Positions 15,667 through 23,489 of a DNA stretch of 64,000 bases are shown piece by piece (positions within the stretch are counted from its first letter, which is position 1; each line of letters opens with the position of its first letter). The notes under the pieces are model-generated. The model ran no database searches and was not told the DNA's origin. It worked only from the letters and a program-made list of their open reading frames with translations. The translations under genes were made by a program, and so were the position numbers. Source of the DNA: Microbacterium timonense (GTDB lineage: Bacteria; Actinomycetota; Actinomycetes; Actinomycetales; Microbacteriaceae); assembly GCF_900292075.1 (NCBI RefSeq), contig NZ_OLMV01000007.1, positions 62,001 through 126,000 of the forward strand, written 5' to 3'.

Positions 15667-16260
15667 ATGAGCCGCCGCACCCGCCGCCTCGCCGCACGAC
15701 GCGACGCTCGCCGTGCCGCCGCCCCTCGCCGCCTGCTGCTCGGTGCGCTGGGCGCCGTGGGTGCGATCATGCTCGGTGTCCTCGCCGGTGGCGGCACGTT
15801 CGCGATCTGGACCGCCGCGGCGCCGGCGGCATCCGCTGTCACGCTGCGGGCCGGATCGGCGAGCCTGACCGCGACCTCCCTTCAGCTGTCGGCCGCGAAC
15901 CTCTACCCGGGCCGTGCCGCCTTCGCTCCGACCACGGTGCGCAACACCGGCACCACGCCGCTCGCGCTCACGGTCGATCCGGTGACGAGCTCCACCGGCG
16001 CCACCGCGTTCACCGCGGCCGTTGCCGTCACCATCGGCAAGGCCGTCTCCGCCGCGGACTGCACCGCCGGTCGCGTGCCTGCCACGGTGAGCACGCGCGT
16101 GGGCGGCGCCGCATCCGACCTCCAGGTCACTCTCGCCCCCGGCGCCTCCCAGATCCTCTGCGTCGGCGCCGGGCTGCCGCAGGATGCACCGGCCGCAGCG
16201 GCCGGCGGAGCGGCATCCGTCCTCACGATCACCCTCTCCGCCACGCAGGTGCGCCGATGA
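15667..16260 (+). CDS. SipW-dependent-type exported protein
   Basis: This is a 197-residue protein with an extended, very basic N-region (Arg-rich residues 3-26), a hydrophobic core LLLGALGAVGAIMLGVLAGG and the GGTFAIWTAAAP signature of SipW-type signal peptides. The mature part is beta-rich with a domain like NLYPGRAAFAPTTVRNTGTT that resembles bacterial Ig-like or camelysin-like folds. It has two Cys (DCTAG and ILCVG). It overlaps the next gene by ATGA, so their translation is coupled. It is probably a second surface fibre or minor subunit processed by the signal peptidase at 17174. Confidence 0.82.
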   Translation: MSRRTRRLAARRDARRAAAPRRLLLGALGAVGAIMLGVLAGGGTFAIWTAAAPAASAVTLRAGSASLTATSLQLSAANLYPGRAAFAPTTVRNTGTTPLALTVDPVTSSTGATAFTAAVAVTIGKAVSAADCTAGRVPATVSTRVGGAASDLQVTLAPGASQILCVGAGLPQDAPAAAAGGAASVLTITLSATQVRR

Positions 16261-17177
16261 AACGCCGTCTGCTCGCCCCCATCGCTGCGCTCGTCACCCT
16301 TGCGGTGCTCGGGAGCGCGGGCGGAGCGACTGCTGCCTGGATCGCGAGCGCATCGGTGTCGGCTTCCGTCTCGTCCGCGACCATCGGCACGACTGTCACT
16401 CAGACAGGCGCGCTCACGACGACGTATCGCTACGCCGGCACCACCTCGCCGGTGGCCGCGGGGCAGCTCACCATCGCGAACAACGGCGGCGCGCCGTTGA
16501 GCTACACGCTTCGCTCGCAGCTGACCGGCAGTGCCGCCCTGGGGCAGCAAACCACCCTTCGGCTGTGGACCGGCACCTGCGGAACGACTGCGCCGTCCGA
16601 CGCGATCGTGACGACCATGGCCGACACGGCGCCCACGCTGCCGACCGCGGCACGGGCGCTCGCCGCCGGAGCCTCGGTGACGGTATGCCTCTCGACGCAG
16701 GTGCAGGGCGGCACGAACGCCGCGCTGCAGGGGCAGAGCGCGACGACGACGTTCAGCGTCTCGGGCTCCGTCGGCACGAACTGGACGACGTCGGCCGCCG
16801 CGGCGTCGTTCACCCAGTCGGCCTACCGGCTGGCGAGCGCCGGCGCGCCCGCATGCGCGCCGGTCGACTTCACGCGGGATGTGCGCCTGACCTGGAACGC
16901 TCCCGCGAACCGCGCCGACACCGCCGCGCTCTCGTACCGCGTCTTCAACGTCGCGTCGGGAGCAACCGTGGCGACGGTGACCAGCGCCGCCGCGACGGTC
17001 TCCGTCGTGCTCACCGGGGGCGACATCAGCCGCTCGGGGACCTACTCGCTCGCCGTCGAGGCGAAAGAGACCGTCGTCTCGGGCACGACCGCGCCGGCCA
17101 GTGCGCCGGTCACCGTCTCTCGGTCGATCGACCCGCTCGACATCCTGCAGCTCTTCCCCCGCTACAGCTGCTCATGA
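16257..17177 (+). CDS. Exported surface protein of the SipW-type cluster
   Basis: This is a 306-residue exported protein. The N-terminus MKRRLLAPIAALVTLAVLG followed by GGATAAWIASASVSASV looks like a degenerate form of the SipW-type motif (A-W after the hydrophobic core). The mature part has Thr/Ser-rich beta-strand repeats and a C-terminal fibronectin-III- or Ig-like domain (LTWNAPANRADTAALSYRVF). It ends in Cys-Ser. It overlaps its neighbours on both sides by 4 bp, so it is in the core of the operon. The adhesin-like composition suggests a surface-exposed partner of the two smaller exported proteins. Confidence 0.78.
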   Translation: MKRRLLAPIAALVTLAVLGSAGGATAAWIASASVSASVSSATIGTTVTQTGALTTTYRYAGTTSPVAAGQLTIANNGGAPLSYTLRSQLTGSAALGQQTTLRLWTGTCGTTAPSDAIVTTMADTAPTLPTAARALAAGASVTVCLSTQVQGGTNAALQGQSATTTFSVSGSVGTNWTTSAAAASFTQSAYRLASAGAPACAPVDFTRDVRLTWNAPANRADTAALSYRVFNVASGATVATVTSAAATVSVVLTGGDISRSGTYSLAVEAKETVVSGTTAPASAPVTVSRSIDPLDILQLFPRYSCS

Positions 17178-17902
17178 CCGCCACGACCCTTGCGAGTTCG
17201 ATTCCCATGACGACCACCGTTGTCTCGCCGCAGACCGCCTCCCTTCCCACCCTGACCGGGTCGGCGCCGACGCGCAGACTCCGTCGCGTCGAGAGTCGTC
17301 GTCGCGCCGCGAGCCGTCGTCGTGACGAGGGTCAGAGCCTTCTGCACTACCTCGCCGTCTCAATGAGCGCGTCGATTCTCGTGCTGCTTCTCGGCGTGGC
17401 TGTCGCGGTGGTGGGTCTGCCGTTCGCGGTCGGCGGCAGCGCGATGACGGTGCTCACGCAGTCGATGGAGCCGGGGCTGCCGCCGGGAACGCTCGTCGTC
17501 ATCCGCCCGATGCCGGTCGACGACATCCGAGTCGGGGATGTCATCACCTACCAGATCAGCTCGGGCGAGGCTGCCGTCGTGAGCCACCGGGTGATCTCCA
17601 AGACCTACGCCGACGGGGAGCTCACTTTCGTCACCCAGGGCGACAACAACGACGCACCGGACCCCGAACCGGTGAAGCCCGTGCAGATCCGCGGCGTGCT
17701 CTGGTACAGCCTGCCGCTGCTCGGCTGGGTGAACAACGTGCTCACCGGCTCGAGCCGCCCCATCGTGCTCGCGGTCGTCGCCGGGGGACTGTTCCTCTAT
17801 GCGGCCGCGTCGGTCGTGGGCGCGGTCCGAGATCGTCGGAAGAGGACGGATGCCGCGACCCGCGGGGATGCCCGCCTTTCATCTCGCCGCGCGAACCGCT
17901 GA
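17174..17902 (+). CDS. sipW: Signal peptidase I, ER/SipW type
   Basis: This is a 242-residue membrane signal peptidase. After an Arg-rich cytoplasmic stretch comes a transmembrane helix (SASILVLLLGVAVAVVGLPF), then the catalytic Ser97 in TQSMEPGL. His138 in VVSHRVI stands where bacterial-type enzymes have Lys, and TQGDNNDAPDP is box E with Asp157 and Asp160. A second helix lies at the C-terminus. The Ser-His arrangement is that of ER/archaeal Sec11 and Bacillus SipW enzymes, which process alternate-type signal peptides. It overlaps the preceding gene by ATGA. It should cleave the three upstream exported proteins. Confidence 0.9.
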   Translation: MTATTLASSIPMTTTVVSPQTASLPTLTGSAPTRRLRRVESRRRAASRRRDEGQSLLHYLAVSMSASILVLLLGVAVAVVGLPFAVGGSAMTVLTQSMEPGLPPGTLVVIRPMPVDDIRVGDVITYQISSGEAAVVSHRVISKTYADGELTFVTQGDNNDAPDPEPVKPVQIRGVLWYSLPLLGWVNNVLTGSSRPIVLAVVAGGLFLYAAASVVGAVRDRRKRTDAATRGDARLSSRRANR

Positions 17903-18004
17903 AGCGAGCCACGGCCGGCGCGGGGCGCGAACCGCTGCTGCCGGGCCTGAACCGTTGGCGCGGCACGGAGGCGATGAGAGCGCGGGTGAAGGTGTCTGCC
18001 GAAG

Positions 18005-18080
18005 TGGACGCGACGGCGGGAGTCGAACCCGCAACGCAACCGGATATGAGCCGGTGCCCGGGACCGCCCGGATCGCCGCG
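18005..18080 (-). tRNA. tRNA-like gene with CAU anticodon (Met or Ile2 type), atypical
   Basis: A 76-base minus-strand sequence folds as a cloverleaf. The acceptor stem CGCGGCG/CGTCGCG has one G-U pair. The anticodon stem ACCGG/CCGGT holds the loop CTCATAT with anticodon CAT, and the T arm is GCGGG-TTCGACT-CCCGC. The CCA end is encoded. The D arm is unusual (CCGG, a six-base loop GCGGTC, CCGG), and the discriminator base is U rather than the A expected for Met or Ile. Those traits leave open an unusual or decayed tRNA. It fills the 308-bp gap between the signal peptidase and antiporter genes, where I see nothing else. Confidence 0.6.
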
Positions 18081-18210
18081 ATGTCCCGCCCTGCGGGAAC
18101 GAGTCCACCGTAGCGGGTGGCGCTCTCGTTCGGTCAAGAGTGAACGAGCGTTTCGCCATGAGTCGGCCGATGACGTGCTCTCGAGCGACCCCGGTGGCAC
18201 GCCGGCGTGA

Positions 18211-19938
18211 TCAATGCTCGCCGTTGCGCCGCGACAGCCGGGTCTCTTCGAGGTCGAGCATGGCTTGCGCCTCGGCCAGCACGCGGGACGAGTAGACGCC
18301 CTGCGCGCGCAGTTCCAGCAGCCGCTCCCGCTCGGAGTCGACGACCGCCAGCCGCAGCTCGCGGTACCGCTGGTGCGGCATCTCGCCCGGCCGGCGCGCG
18401 GTCCGGGCCCGTTCCCAGGCCGCCTCGGTGCTGAGGAACGACGTCTGACGCACTCGCTCGATGACGTCGGGGTCGATCGGTGCGGTGGCCGCGGCATCCG
18501 TCTCGATCTCGTCGAGCGTCTTCAGCCCCGCGCTGCTGATGTCTTCGAGCAGGCTCGCGAGTTCCTTGCTGTCAGCGTGCGCGTCGATTCCCTGCACCTT
18601 CAGCGCGCGGATGAGCCAGGGGAGTGTGCCGCCCTGCACCACGATGCTCACGACGGCCACCGTGAAGGCGATGAGGATCAGCTGCGGGCGGTACGGGGTG
18701 TTCTCGGGCAGCGACTGGGCGGCGGCCAGAGTCACCACTCCGCGCATGCCGGACCAGCCGAGCACGATGCCGCCTCGCCAGTCGATGTGCTCCTGCCGCT
18801 GCTGCTCGAGGTCGGCGCGCCGGCGCTCGTAGTCACGCTCCAGCCGGTCGCGCGTGCGGGCCTCTCGCGTGGTCGCGACCGGATTGTTGCGGTAGTAGTA
18901 CAGCGCCAGGAGGGCTCGGTACGTGCGCTTCTCGGTGCGCTCCTCCCGCTTGCCCAGTGAGTAGACGAGCGGGCCGATCCAGAGGAACCGGATGACGATC
19001 AGGGTGAGCGTCGCCAGTAGTCCGATCGCAACCGCCTCGCCCGCGCTGAGCACAGTCGGGTCCACGTGGTCGATGAGGGTACGGATCTCGAGGCCGATGA
19101 GAAGGAAGACGCCGTTCTCGAGCAGGAACTGGATCGTGCGCCAATTGATGCGGTCGCTGATCCGCGATTGCGCGGTGAACTTGGTGGGAGCGGCATGCCC
19201 CGTGTACAGGCCGGCGACGACGACGGCCAACACCCCCGATGCGTGCAGCGTCTCGGCCGGCATGAAAGCCACGAACGGTACCGCCAGCGAAAGTGCCGTG
19301 TCGAGCACCGGGTCGCTCAGCTTGGAGCGCACCCATACGGTGACGAAACCGGCGACGAGGCCGATCGCGACGGCGACGACCACGGCGTACGCGAAGTCCA
19401 CGACCCCGGCCCACGGTGAGCTCAGGCCGACGGCGGCGGCAGCGACGGCGGAGCGCAGCAGCACCAGGGCCGTCGCGTCGTTGAGCAGCCCTTCCCCCTC
19501 CAGCACCGTGAGCAGCCGCGGGGGCAGCCCCAACCGCCGGCCGATCGATGTCGCGGCGACAGCGTCGGGCGGACTGATGATCGCGCCGAGCGCGATGGCC
19601 GCCGCCAGATTCAGGTCGGGAAGCAGCGAGTACAGCAGGAAACCGGCGACGAACGCGGTGACGATCACCAAGACGACAGAGAGACTCGCGATCGACCCGA
19701 GATTGCGGCGGAAATCCGTGATCGGCACGCTGATGGCCGCGGCGTAGAGGATCGGCGGCAGGACGCCGTCGAGGATGATCTCGTGCGGGACCTCGACATC
19801 GGGCACGCCCGGGAGGTACGACAGTCCGACGCCCACCACGACGAGGATGATCGGCGCCGCCACGCCGAGCTTCTTGGAGAACGCGGCGACCGCCACGATG
19901 ACCGCCACGGCGATGACCGCGTAGATCCCCAGCTCCAT
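18211..19938 (-). CDS. Na+/H+ antiporter, CPA1 family
   Basis: This is a 575-residue monovalent cation/proton antiporter. About 12 transmembrane helices occupy residues 5-450. The CPA1 hallmarks are ALGAIISPPDAVAATSI, where the Asp of PPDA/SPPDA is the ion-binding residue, LLNDATALVLL, LLENGVFLLIGLEIR and GWSGMRGVVTLAAA. The C-terminal 130 residues are cytoplasmic and helical, rich in Glu and Arg, and probably regulatory. It exports Na+ or K+ in exchange for protons, supporting pH and salt tolerance. The ATG has a GGGGGG stretch directly upstream. It stands alone between the tRNA-like gene and the UPF0303 gene. Confidence 0.92.
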   Translation of the reverse strand: MELGIYAVIAVAVIVAVAAFSKKLGVAAPIILVVVGVGLSYLPGVPDVEVPHEIILDGVLPPILYAAAISVPITDFRRNLGSIASLSVVLVIVTAFVAGFLLYSLLPDLNLAAAIALGAIISPPDAVAATSIGRRLGLPPRLLTVLEGEGLLNDATALVLLRSAVAAAAVGLSSPWAGVVDFAYAVVVAVAIGLVAGFVTVWVRSKLSDPVLDTALSLAVPFVAFMPAETLHASGVLAVVVAGLYTGHAAPTKFTAQSRISDRINWRTIQFLLENGVFLLIGLEIRTLIDHVDPTVLSAGEAVAIGLLATLTLIVIRFLWIGPLVYSLGKREERTEKRTYRALLALYYYRNNPVATTREARTRDRLERDYERRRADLEQQRQEHIDWRGGIVLGWSGMRGVVTLAAAQSLPENTPYRPQLILIAFTVAVVSIVVQGGTLPWLIRALKVQGIDAHADSKELASLLEDISSAGLKTLDEIETDAAATAPIDPDVIERVRQTSFLSTEAAWERARTARRPGEMPHQRYRELRLAVVDSERERLLELRAQGVYSSRVLAEAQAMLDLEETRLSRRNGEH

Positions 19939-20025
19939 CCCCCCAGCCTATGAGCGGCCCGAGGGGCACGTGCTCCGAGCAACCCGTGTCAGGAGCGCGA
20001 TCGCGCTGCGTTCAGCCGCTTCGCC

Positions 20026-20502
20026 TCACGCGTCCGCCCGCCACGCGCGCAGCTGCTCCACCACGAACGCGTGGTCGTCGGCCTGCGGAAGACCCGAGAC
20101 GCCGACGGTGCCGACGGCTCCTACGCCGGCGATGGTGATCGGGAAGACACCGCCGTGCGCGGCGTACTGCGTGGTGTCGAGCCGCGCCTCGGTGTCGAAG
20201 CTCTTACCGGTGACGCGGAACGACAGGCCGACGCCGAACGACGAACGCCCGTAGCGGCGCGCGACGCGGGTCTTGCGCTCGAGCCAGCCGTCGTTGTCGG
20301 CGCTCGAACCGGGCAGCGCGGTGTGGAACGCCCGCGCCTCGCCGAGCGTGATGCCGATCACGATGGGCAGGCCCTGGGCCAGCGCGGCGTCGCGCATGCG
20401 GGAACCGAGCGCCCAGGCATCCGTGAGATCGAAGCGGGGGAGTACCAGCTCGGCCTCCTCCTCCTCGACGCGGGCGAGCAGGGCGGCGATGTCGTCGGTC
20501 AT
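20026..20502 (-). CDS. UPF0303 family, heme-degrading-domain (GlcG-like) protein
   Basis: This 158-residue protein belongs to the UPF0303/GlcG-HbpS-like fold. Recognisable parts are DLTDAWALGSRMRDAALAQG, VIGITLGEARAFHTALPGS, KSFDTEARLDTTQYAAHGGV, and the Gly-rich strand ITIAGVGAVGTVGVSGLPQA just before DDHAFVVEQLRAW. This fold is used by HbpS, which binds haem, and by proteins of unknown function in sugar and glycolate operons. Its chemistry is not established. It lies 81 bp from the LacI-type regulator gene on the same strand and may share its transcript. Confidence 0.82.
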   Translation of the reverse strand: MTDDIAALLARVEEEEAELVLPRFDLTDAWALGSRMRDAALAQGLPIVIGITLGEARAFHTALPGSSADNDGWLERKTRVARRYGRSSFGVGLSFRVTGKSFDTEARLDTTQYAAHGGVFPITIAGVGAVGTVGVSGLPQADDHAFVVEQLRAWRADA

Positions 20503-20582
20503 GGCTCGACGCTAGCGCGGTGCGCGTCGGACGCGGAGCAGGAGGCGAGAGGATGCCGCGGGCGCGGGCACCGCCTCGCGGC

Positions 20583-21650
20583 TCAGCGGCCCGAAGACGC
20601 CGGCGCGGTACTGTCGCGCACCATCAGCGACGTCGCGAGCTCGACGTGGCGGGAGGAGGGCGGGTGACCTTCGGCCATGCTGAGAGCGGTCTGCACCGCC
20701 ATCGCGCCCATGCCCTCGAGGTGCTGGTGCACGGTCGTCAGCGGCGGAGTGGTCCACGCGGCCTGAGGCGTGTCGTCGAAGCCCATGACGCTGAGCTCCT
20801 CCGGCACCCGGATGCCGAGCTCGTGCGCCGTCGCCAGCACACCGACGGCGATCTCGTCGTCGCCGGCCATGATCGCGGTCGGCGGATCGGCCGACATCAG
20901 CAGGTCGCGGGCGTGCTCGGCGCCGTTCTCGATGGCGAACTGCCCCGACCGGATGAGATCCGGATCGATCGCCACCCCGGCCGCGTCGAGCGCGGCCTGA
21001 TAGCCGTACAGACGATCGCGCGCGGCATCGGATGCCTCGGGACCGCCGACCCACGCGATGCGCCGGTGGCCGAGCTCGAGGAGGTACTCGGCGCCGGTGC
21101 GCGCTCCCGCCCAGTTGCTCGAGCCCACGCTCACCATGTGGCCGTCCTGAGCGTCGACGGGGTCCACCATCACGAACGGAAGGTTCGCGTTCCCCGCCGC
21201 CTGGAGGATCGCGCCGGGGCGCGACACCGTCAGCCCGATGATCCCGACGACGCCCGCCGCCTGCTGCGCGGCCACCCACTCGCGCGCGACGGCTCGCTGC
21301 GTGCGCGACGAGCGATCGGGTGCCAGGCGAGTGAGCAGGTCGACCCCCGCTTCGGTGGCTGCCGCGAGCACGCCCTGGAGCACGCCGACGATGTACGGCG
21401 ACGCGGGGATGTCGAACACCACGGCCAGCGCGCGGCGACCCTCGCCCTGCGTGAGGCCGGTCGTCGGCCGGTAGCCCAGCTCGGCGACCGCGGCGAGCAC
21501 CCGTTCGCGCGTCTCGTCGGAGATGTCGCCCCGGCCGTTGAGGGCTTTGGAGACGGTCGCGCGCGACACCCCGACCGTTGCAGCCACGTCGGCGAGCGTG
21601 GCGCGGTGCCGGCCGGGGCGCGTCACCACAGCGCCCAGCCCCTCGAACAT
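20583..21650 (-). CDS. LacI family transcriptional regulator
   Basis: This is a 355-residue sugar-responsive repressor. Residues about 17-62 are the LacI helix-turn-helix and hinge: ATLADVAATVGVSRATVSKA, then SDETRERVLAAVAELGYRP. The rest is a periplasmic-binding-protein-like sensor with GIIGLTVSRPGAILQAAG, GHRRIAWVGGPEAS and MAGDDEIAVGVLATAHELG. It is divergent from the GH39 xylosidase and transporter genes. Perfect inverted repeats lie in the shared promoter region (21656-21668 and 21752-21770), so it probably represses that operon and itself until a xylo-oligosaccharide binds. A GTG nine codons in is an alternative start. Confidence 0.9.
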   Translation of the reverse strand: MFEGLGAVVTRPGRHRATLADVAATVGVSRATVSKALNGRGDISDETRERVLAAVAELGYRPTTGLTQGEGRRALAVVFDIPASPYIVGVLQGVLAAATEAGVDLLTRLAPDRSSRTQRAVAREWVAAQQAAGVVGIIGLTVSRPGAILQAAGNANLPFVMVDPVDAQDGHMVSVGSSNWAGARTGAEYLLELGHRRIAWVGGPEASDAARDRLYGYQAALDAAGVAIDPDLIRSGQFAIENGAEHARDLLMSADPPTAIMAGDDEIAVGVLATAHELGIRVPEELSVMGFDDTPQAAWTTPPLTTVHQHLEGMGAMAVQTALSMAEGHPPSSRHVELATSLMVRDSTAPASSGR

Positions 21651-21706
21651 GTTTCGAGGTCGAACCTCATTGCAGCCCCCCGCGCGTTTCGAACGTTGTA
21701 CAAAGT

Positions 21707-21735
21707 TTGACAGCGGCGCACCGAATGCCTACTCT
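21707..21735 (+). promoter_or_regulatory. Sigma-70-type promoter of the GH39 operon
   Basis: TTGACA (21707-21712), a 17-base spacer and TACTCT (21730-21735) give a full -35 box and a TAnnnT -10 box. The start of transcription would fall near 21742, a few bases before the LacI-type operator at 21752-21770. Confidence 0.6.
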
Positions 21736-21751
21736 GATCGAACGATACATG

Positions 21752-21770
21752 TTGCGAAACATTTTCGCAA
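21752..21770. promoter_or_regulatory. LacI-type operator of the GH39 operon
   Basis: TTGCGAAA and TTTCGCAA form a perfect 8-bp inverted repeat around CAT. It overlaps the expected transcription start of the GH39 gene and lies between that gene and the divergent LacI-family gene. The position is suited to roadblock repression. The symmetric CG-containing core fits LacI-family sites. Confidence 0.65.
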
Positions 21771-21813
21771 GAATCGATTCCTCTCACTCACTCCAGACCA
21801 ACGGAGGTCGTCT

Positions 21814-23445
21814 TTGTCCGTCGACACCACGCCCGCTCTCACCATCGACGGCCGATCCGCCGCCGACGAGCCGCTGCACCACGTGTGGAGCGTGTGCGTC
21901 GGTGCGGGTCGCGCCAACGAGGCGCTGCGTGCGGACTGGCAGAGCCACTTCCGCGAGGCCGTTCAGACCCTCGGCGCCCGGTACGTGCGATTCCACGGGC
22001 TCTTCCACGACGACATGTTCGTGTACCGCGCGTCGAACGGGGGCGGCTTCGGACCCCCGACGCCGCTCGAGAAGCCGGTGTACACGTTCGCCTACGTCGA
22101 CAAGGTGTTCGACACGATCCTCGCCACCGGTGCGCGGCCGTTCGTCGAGCTGGGGTTCATGCCCCGCGAGCTCGCGACGCAGACCGAGACGCTGTTCTGG
22201 TGGAAGGCCCACTGCAGCCCGCCCACCGATATGGGCGCATGGGTCGACCTCGTCACGGCGACCGTCCAGCATTGGATCGACCGCTACGGCATCGACGAGG
22301 TGCGCACGTGGCCGTTCGAGGTGTGGAACGAGCCCAACCTCGTGCCGCACTTCTGGACCGGCACGCGCACCGAGTACTTCCAGCTCTACGAGGCGACGGC
22401 CAGGGCCCTCAAGGCGATCGACCCGCAGCTGAAGGTGGGCGGGCCCTCGTCATCCGTGTTCGTGCCCGACTCCCGCTACGACGGCGAGTACCACGACAAG
22501 TCCGTCGAGGCGGCAACCGCCGAGGCCACGGACCCTGACGCGCTGCCGTGGAAGCCGGTGTGGATCCACGAGCTCATCGCGTATTGCGCCGAGCGGGACC
22601 TGCCGCTGGACTTCCTGTCCACGCACCTGTACCCGACCGACTACGCGTTCGACACGCAGGGGGTCGGCCGATCCATCAGCCGCGACCGCGATGCCACGAA
22701 GAAGGATCTCGAGGTCATGCGGCGCGTGATCGCGGAATCCCCGTACCCGGACGCCGAGCTGCACATCACCGAGTGGTCGACGTCGCCGTCGAGCCGCGAC
22801 CACATGCACGACACCGTGTACGCGGCGACGTACATCACGCGCGCGTTCCTGCAGAGCCACGCCCTGGCCGACTCCATCTCATACTGGACGTTCACCGACG
22901 TCTTCGAGGAGGGCGGCGGCGGCATCGGGCCGTTCCACGGCGGCTTCGGCTTCGTCAACGAGAACGGCATCCACAAGCCGACCTTCCACGCGATGAGGAT
23001 GCTGAACCGGCTCGGCGACCGGATCGCCCTGCAGACCGAGCACGGCATCGTCACCCGCACCGCAGAGGATGCCGTGGCCGCCGTGTTCTTCAACTACCCC
23101 GACTCGATGGGCTCGCAGTCGGTCGGCGGCGCCACCCGGTACGCGCAGACGCACCGGCTCGCCGGCGAAGGCCCGGCGCGTCGCATCGCGCACTCGGTGG
23201 CCGGGCTCACACCCGGCGATGTCTACACCGTCGAGATCCTCGACCGCGAGCACGGCGACGTCGCGGAAGCGTGGCACCGGCTGGGGGAGCCGTTGAACCT
23301 CAGCCCCCAGCAGGTCGCGGATCTCGCGGCGGTCGCCGACGATCTCGACCGCCGGACGGTCACCGTGCGCGCCGACGGCGTGCTCGAGATCGACATCACG
23401 CTGGCGCCGTGGGCCGTCGTGTCGGTCTCGCGCCACACCACCTGA
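21814..23445 (+). CDS. Glycoside hydrolase family 39 (beta-xylosidase)
   Basis: This 543-residue cytoplasmic glycosidase has no signal peptide. The GH39 barrel shows the acid/base Glu173 in EVWNEPNL and the nucleophile Glu320 in LHITEWSTS, both in the expected clan GH-A positions. Other family marks are ARYVRFHGLFHDDM near the start and SYWTFTDVFEEGG near the end. A C-terminal beta-rich domain follows. GH39 enzymes release xylose from xylo-oligosaccharides or process related glycosides. The start codon is TTG, chosen because GGAGG lies six bases upstream. It heads an operon with a CUT1 importer, which would supply its substrate. Confidence 0.9.
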   Translation: MSVDTTPALTIDGRSAADEPLHHVWSVCVGAGRANEALRADWQSHFREAVQTLGARYVRFHGLFHDDMFVYRASNGGGFGPPTPLEKPVYTFAYVDKVFDTILATGARPFVELGFMPRELATQTETLFWWKAHCSPPTDMGAWVDLVTATVQHWIDRYGIDEVRTWPFEVWNEPNLVPHFWTGTRTEYFQLYEATARALKAIDPQLKVGGPSSSVFVPDSRYDGEYHDKSVEAATAEATDPDALPWKPVWIHELIAYCAERDLPLDFLSTHLYPTDYAFDTQGVGRSISRDRDATKKDLEVMRRVIAESPYPDAELHITEWSTSPSSRDHMHDTVYAATYITRAFLQSHALADSISYWTFTDVFEEGGGGIGPFHGGFGFVNENGIHKPTFHAMRMLNRLGDRIALQTEHGIVTRTAEDAVAAVFFNYPDSMGSQSVGGATRYAQTHRLAGEGPARRIAHSVAGLTPGDVYTVEILDREHGDVAEAWHRLGEPLNLSPQQVADLAAVADDLDRRTVTVRADGVLEIDITLAPWAVVSVSRHTT

Positions 23446-23489
23446 CTCATCTCATCCCCCGTACAACGACGTCACGAAAGGACCCACCC

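Noticed and set aside
17974..18210. Short coding frames over the tRNA-like sequence
   Set aside because: They cross a good cloverleaf with encoded CCA, have no ribosome-binding site and show no domain.
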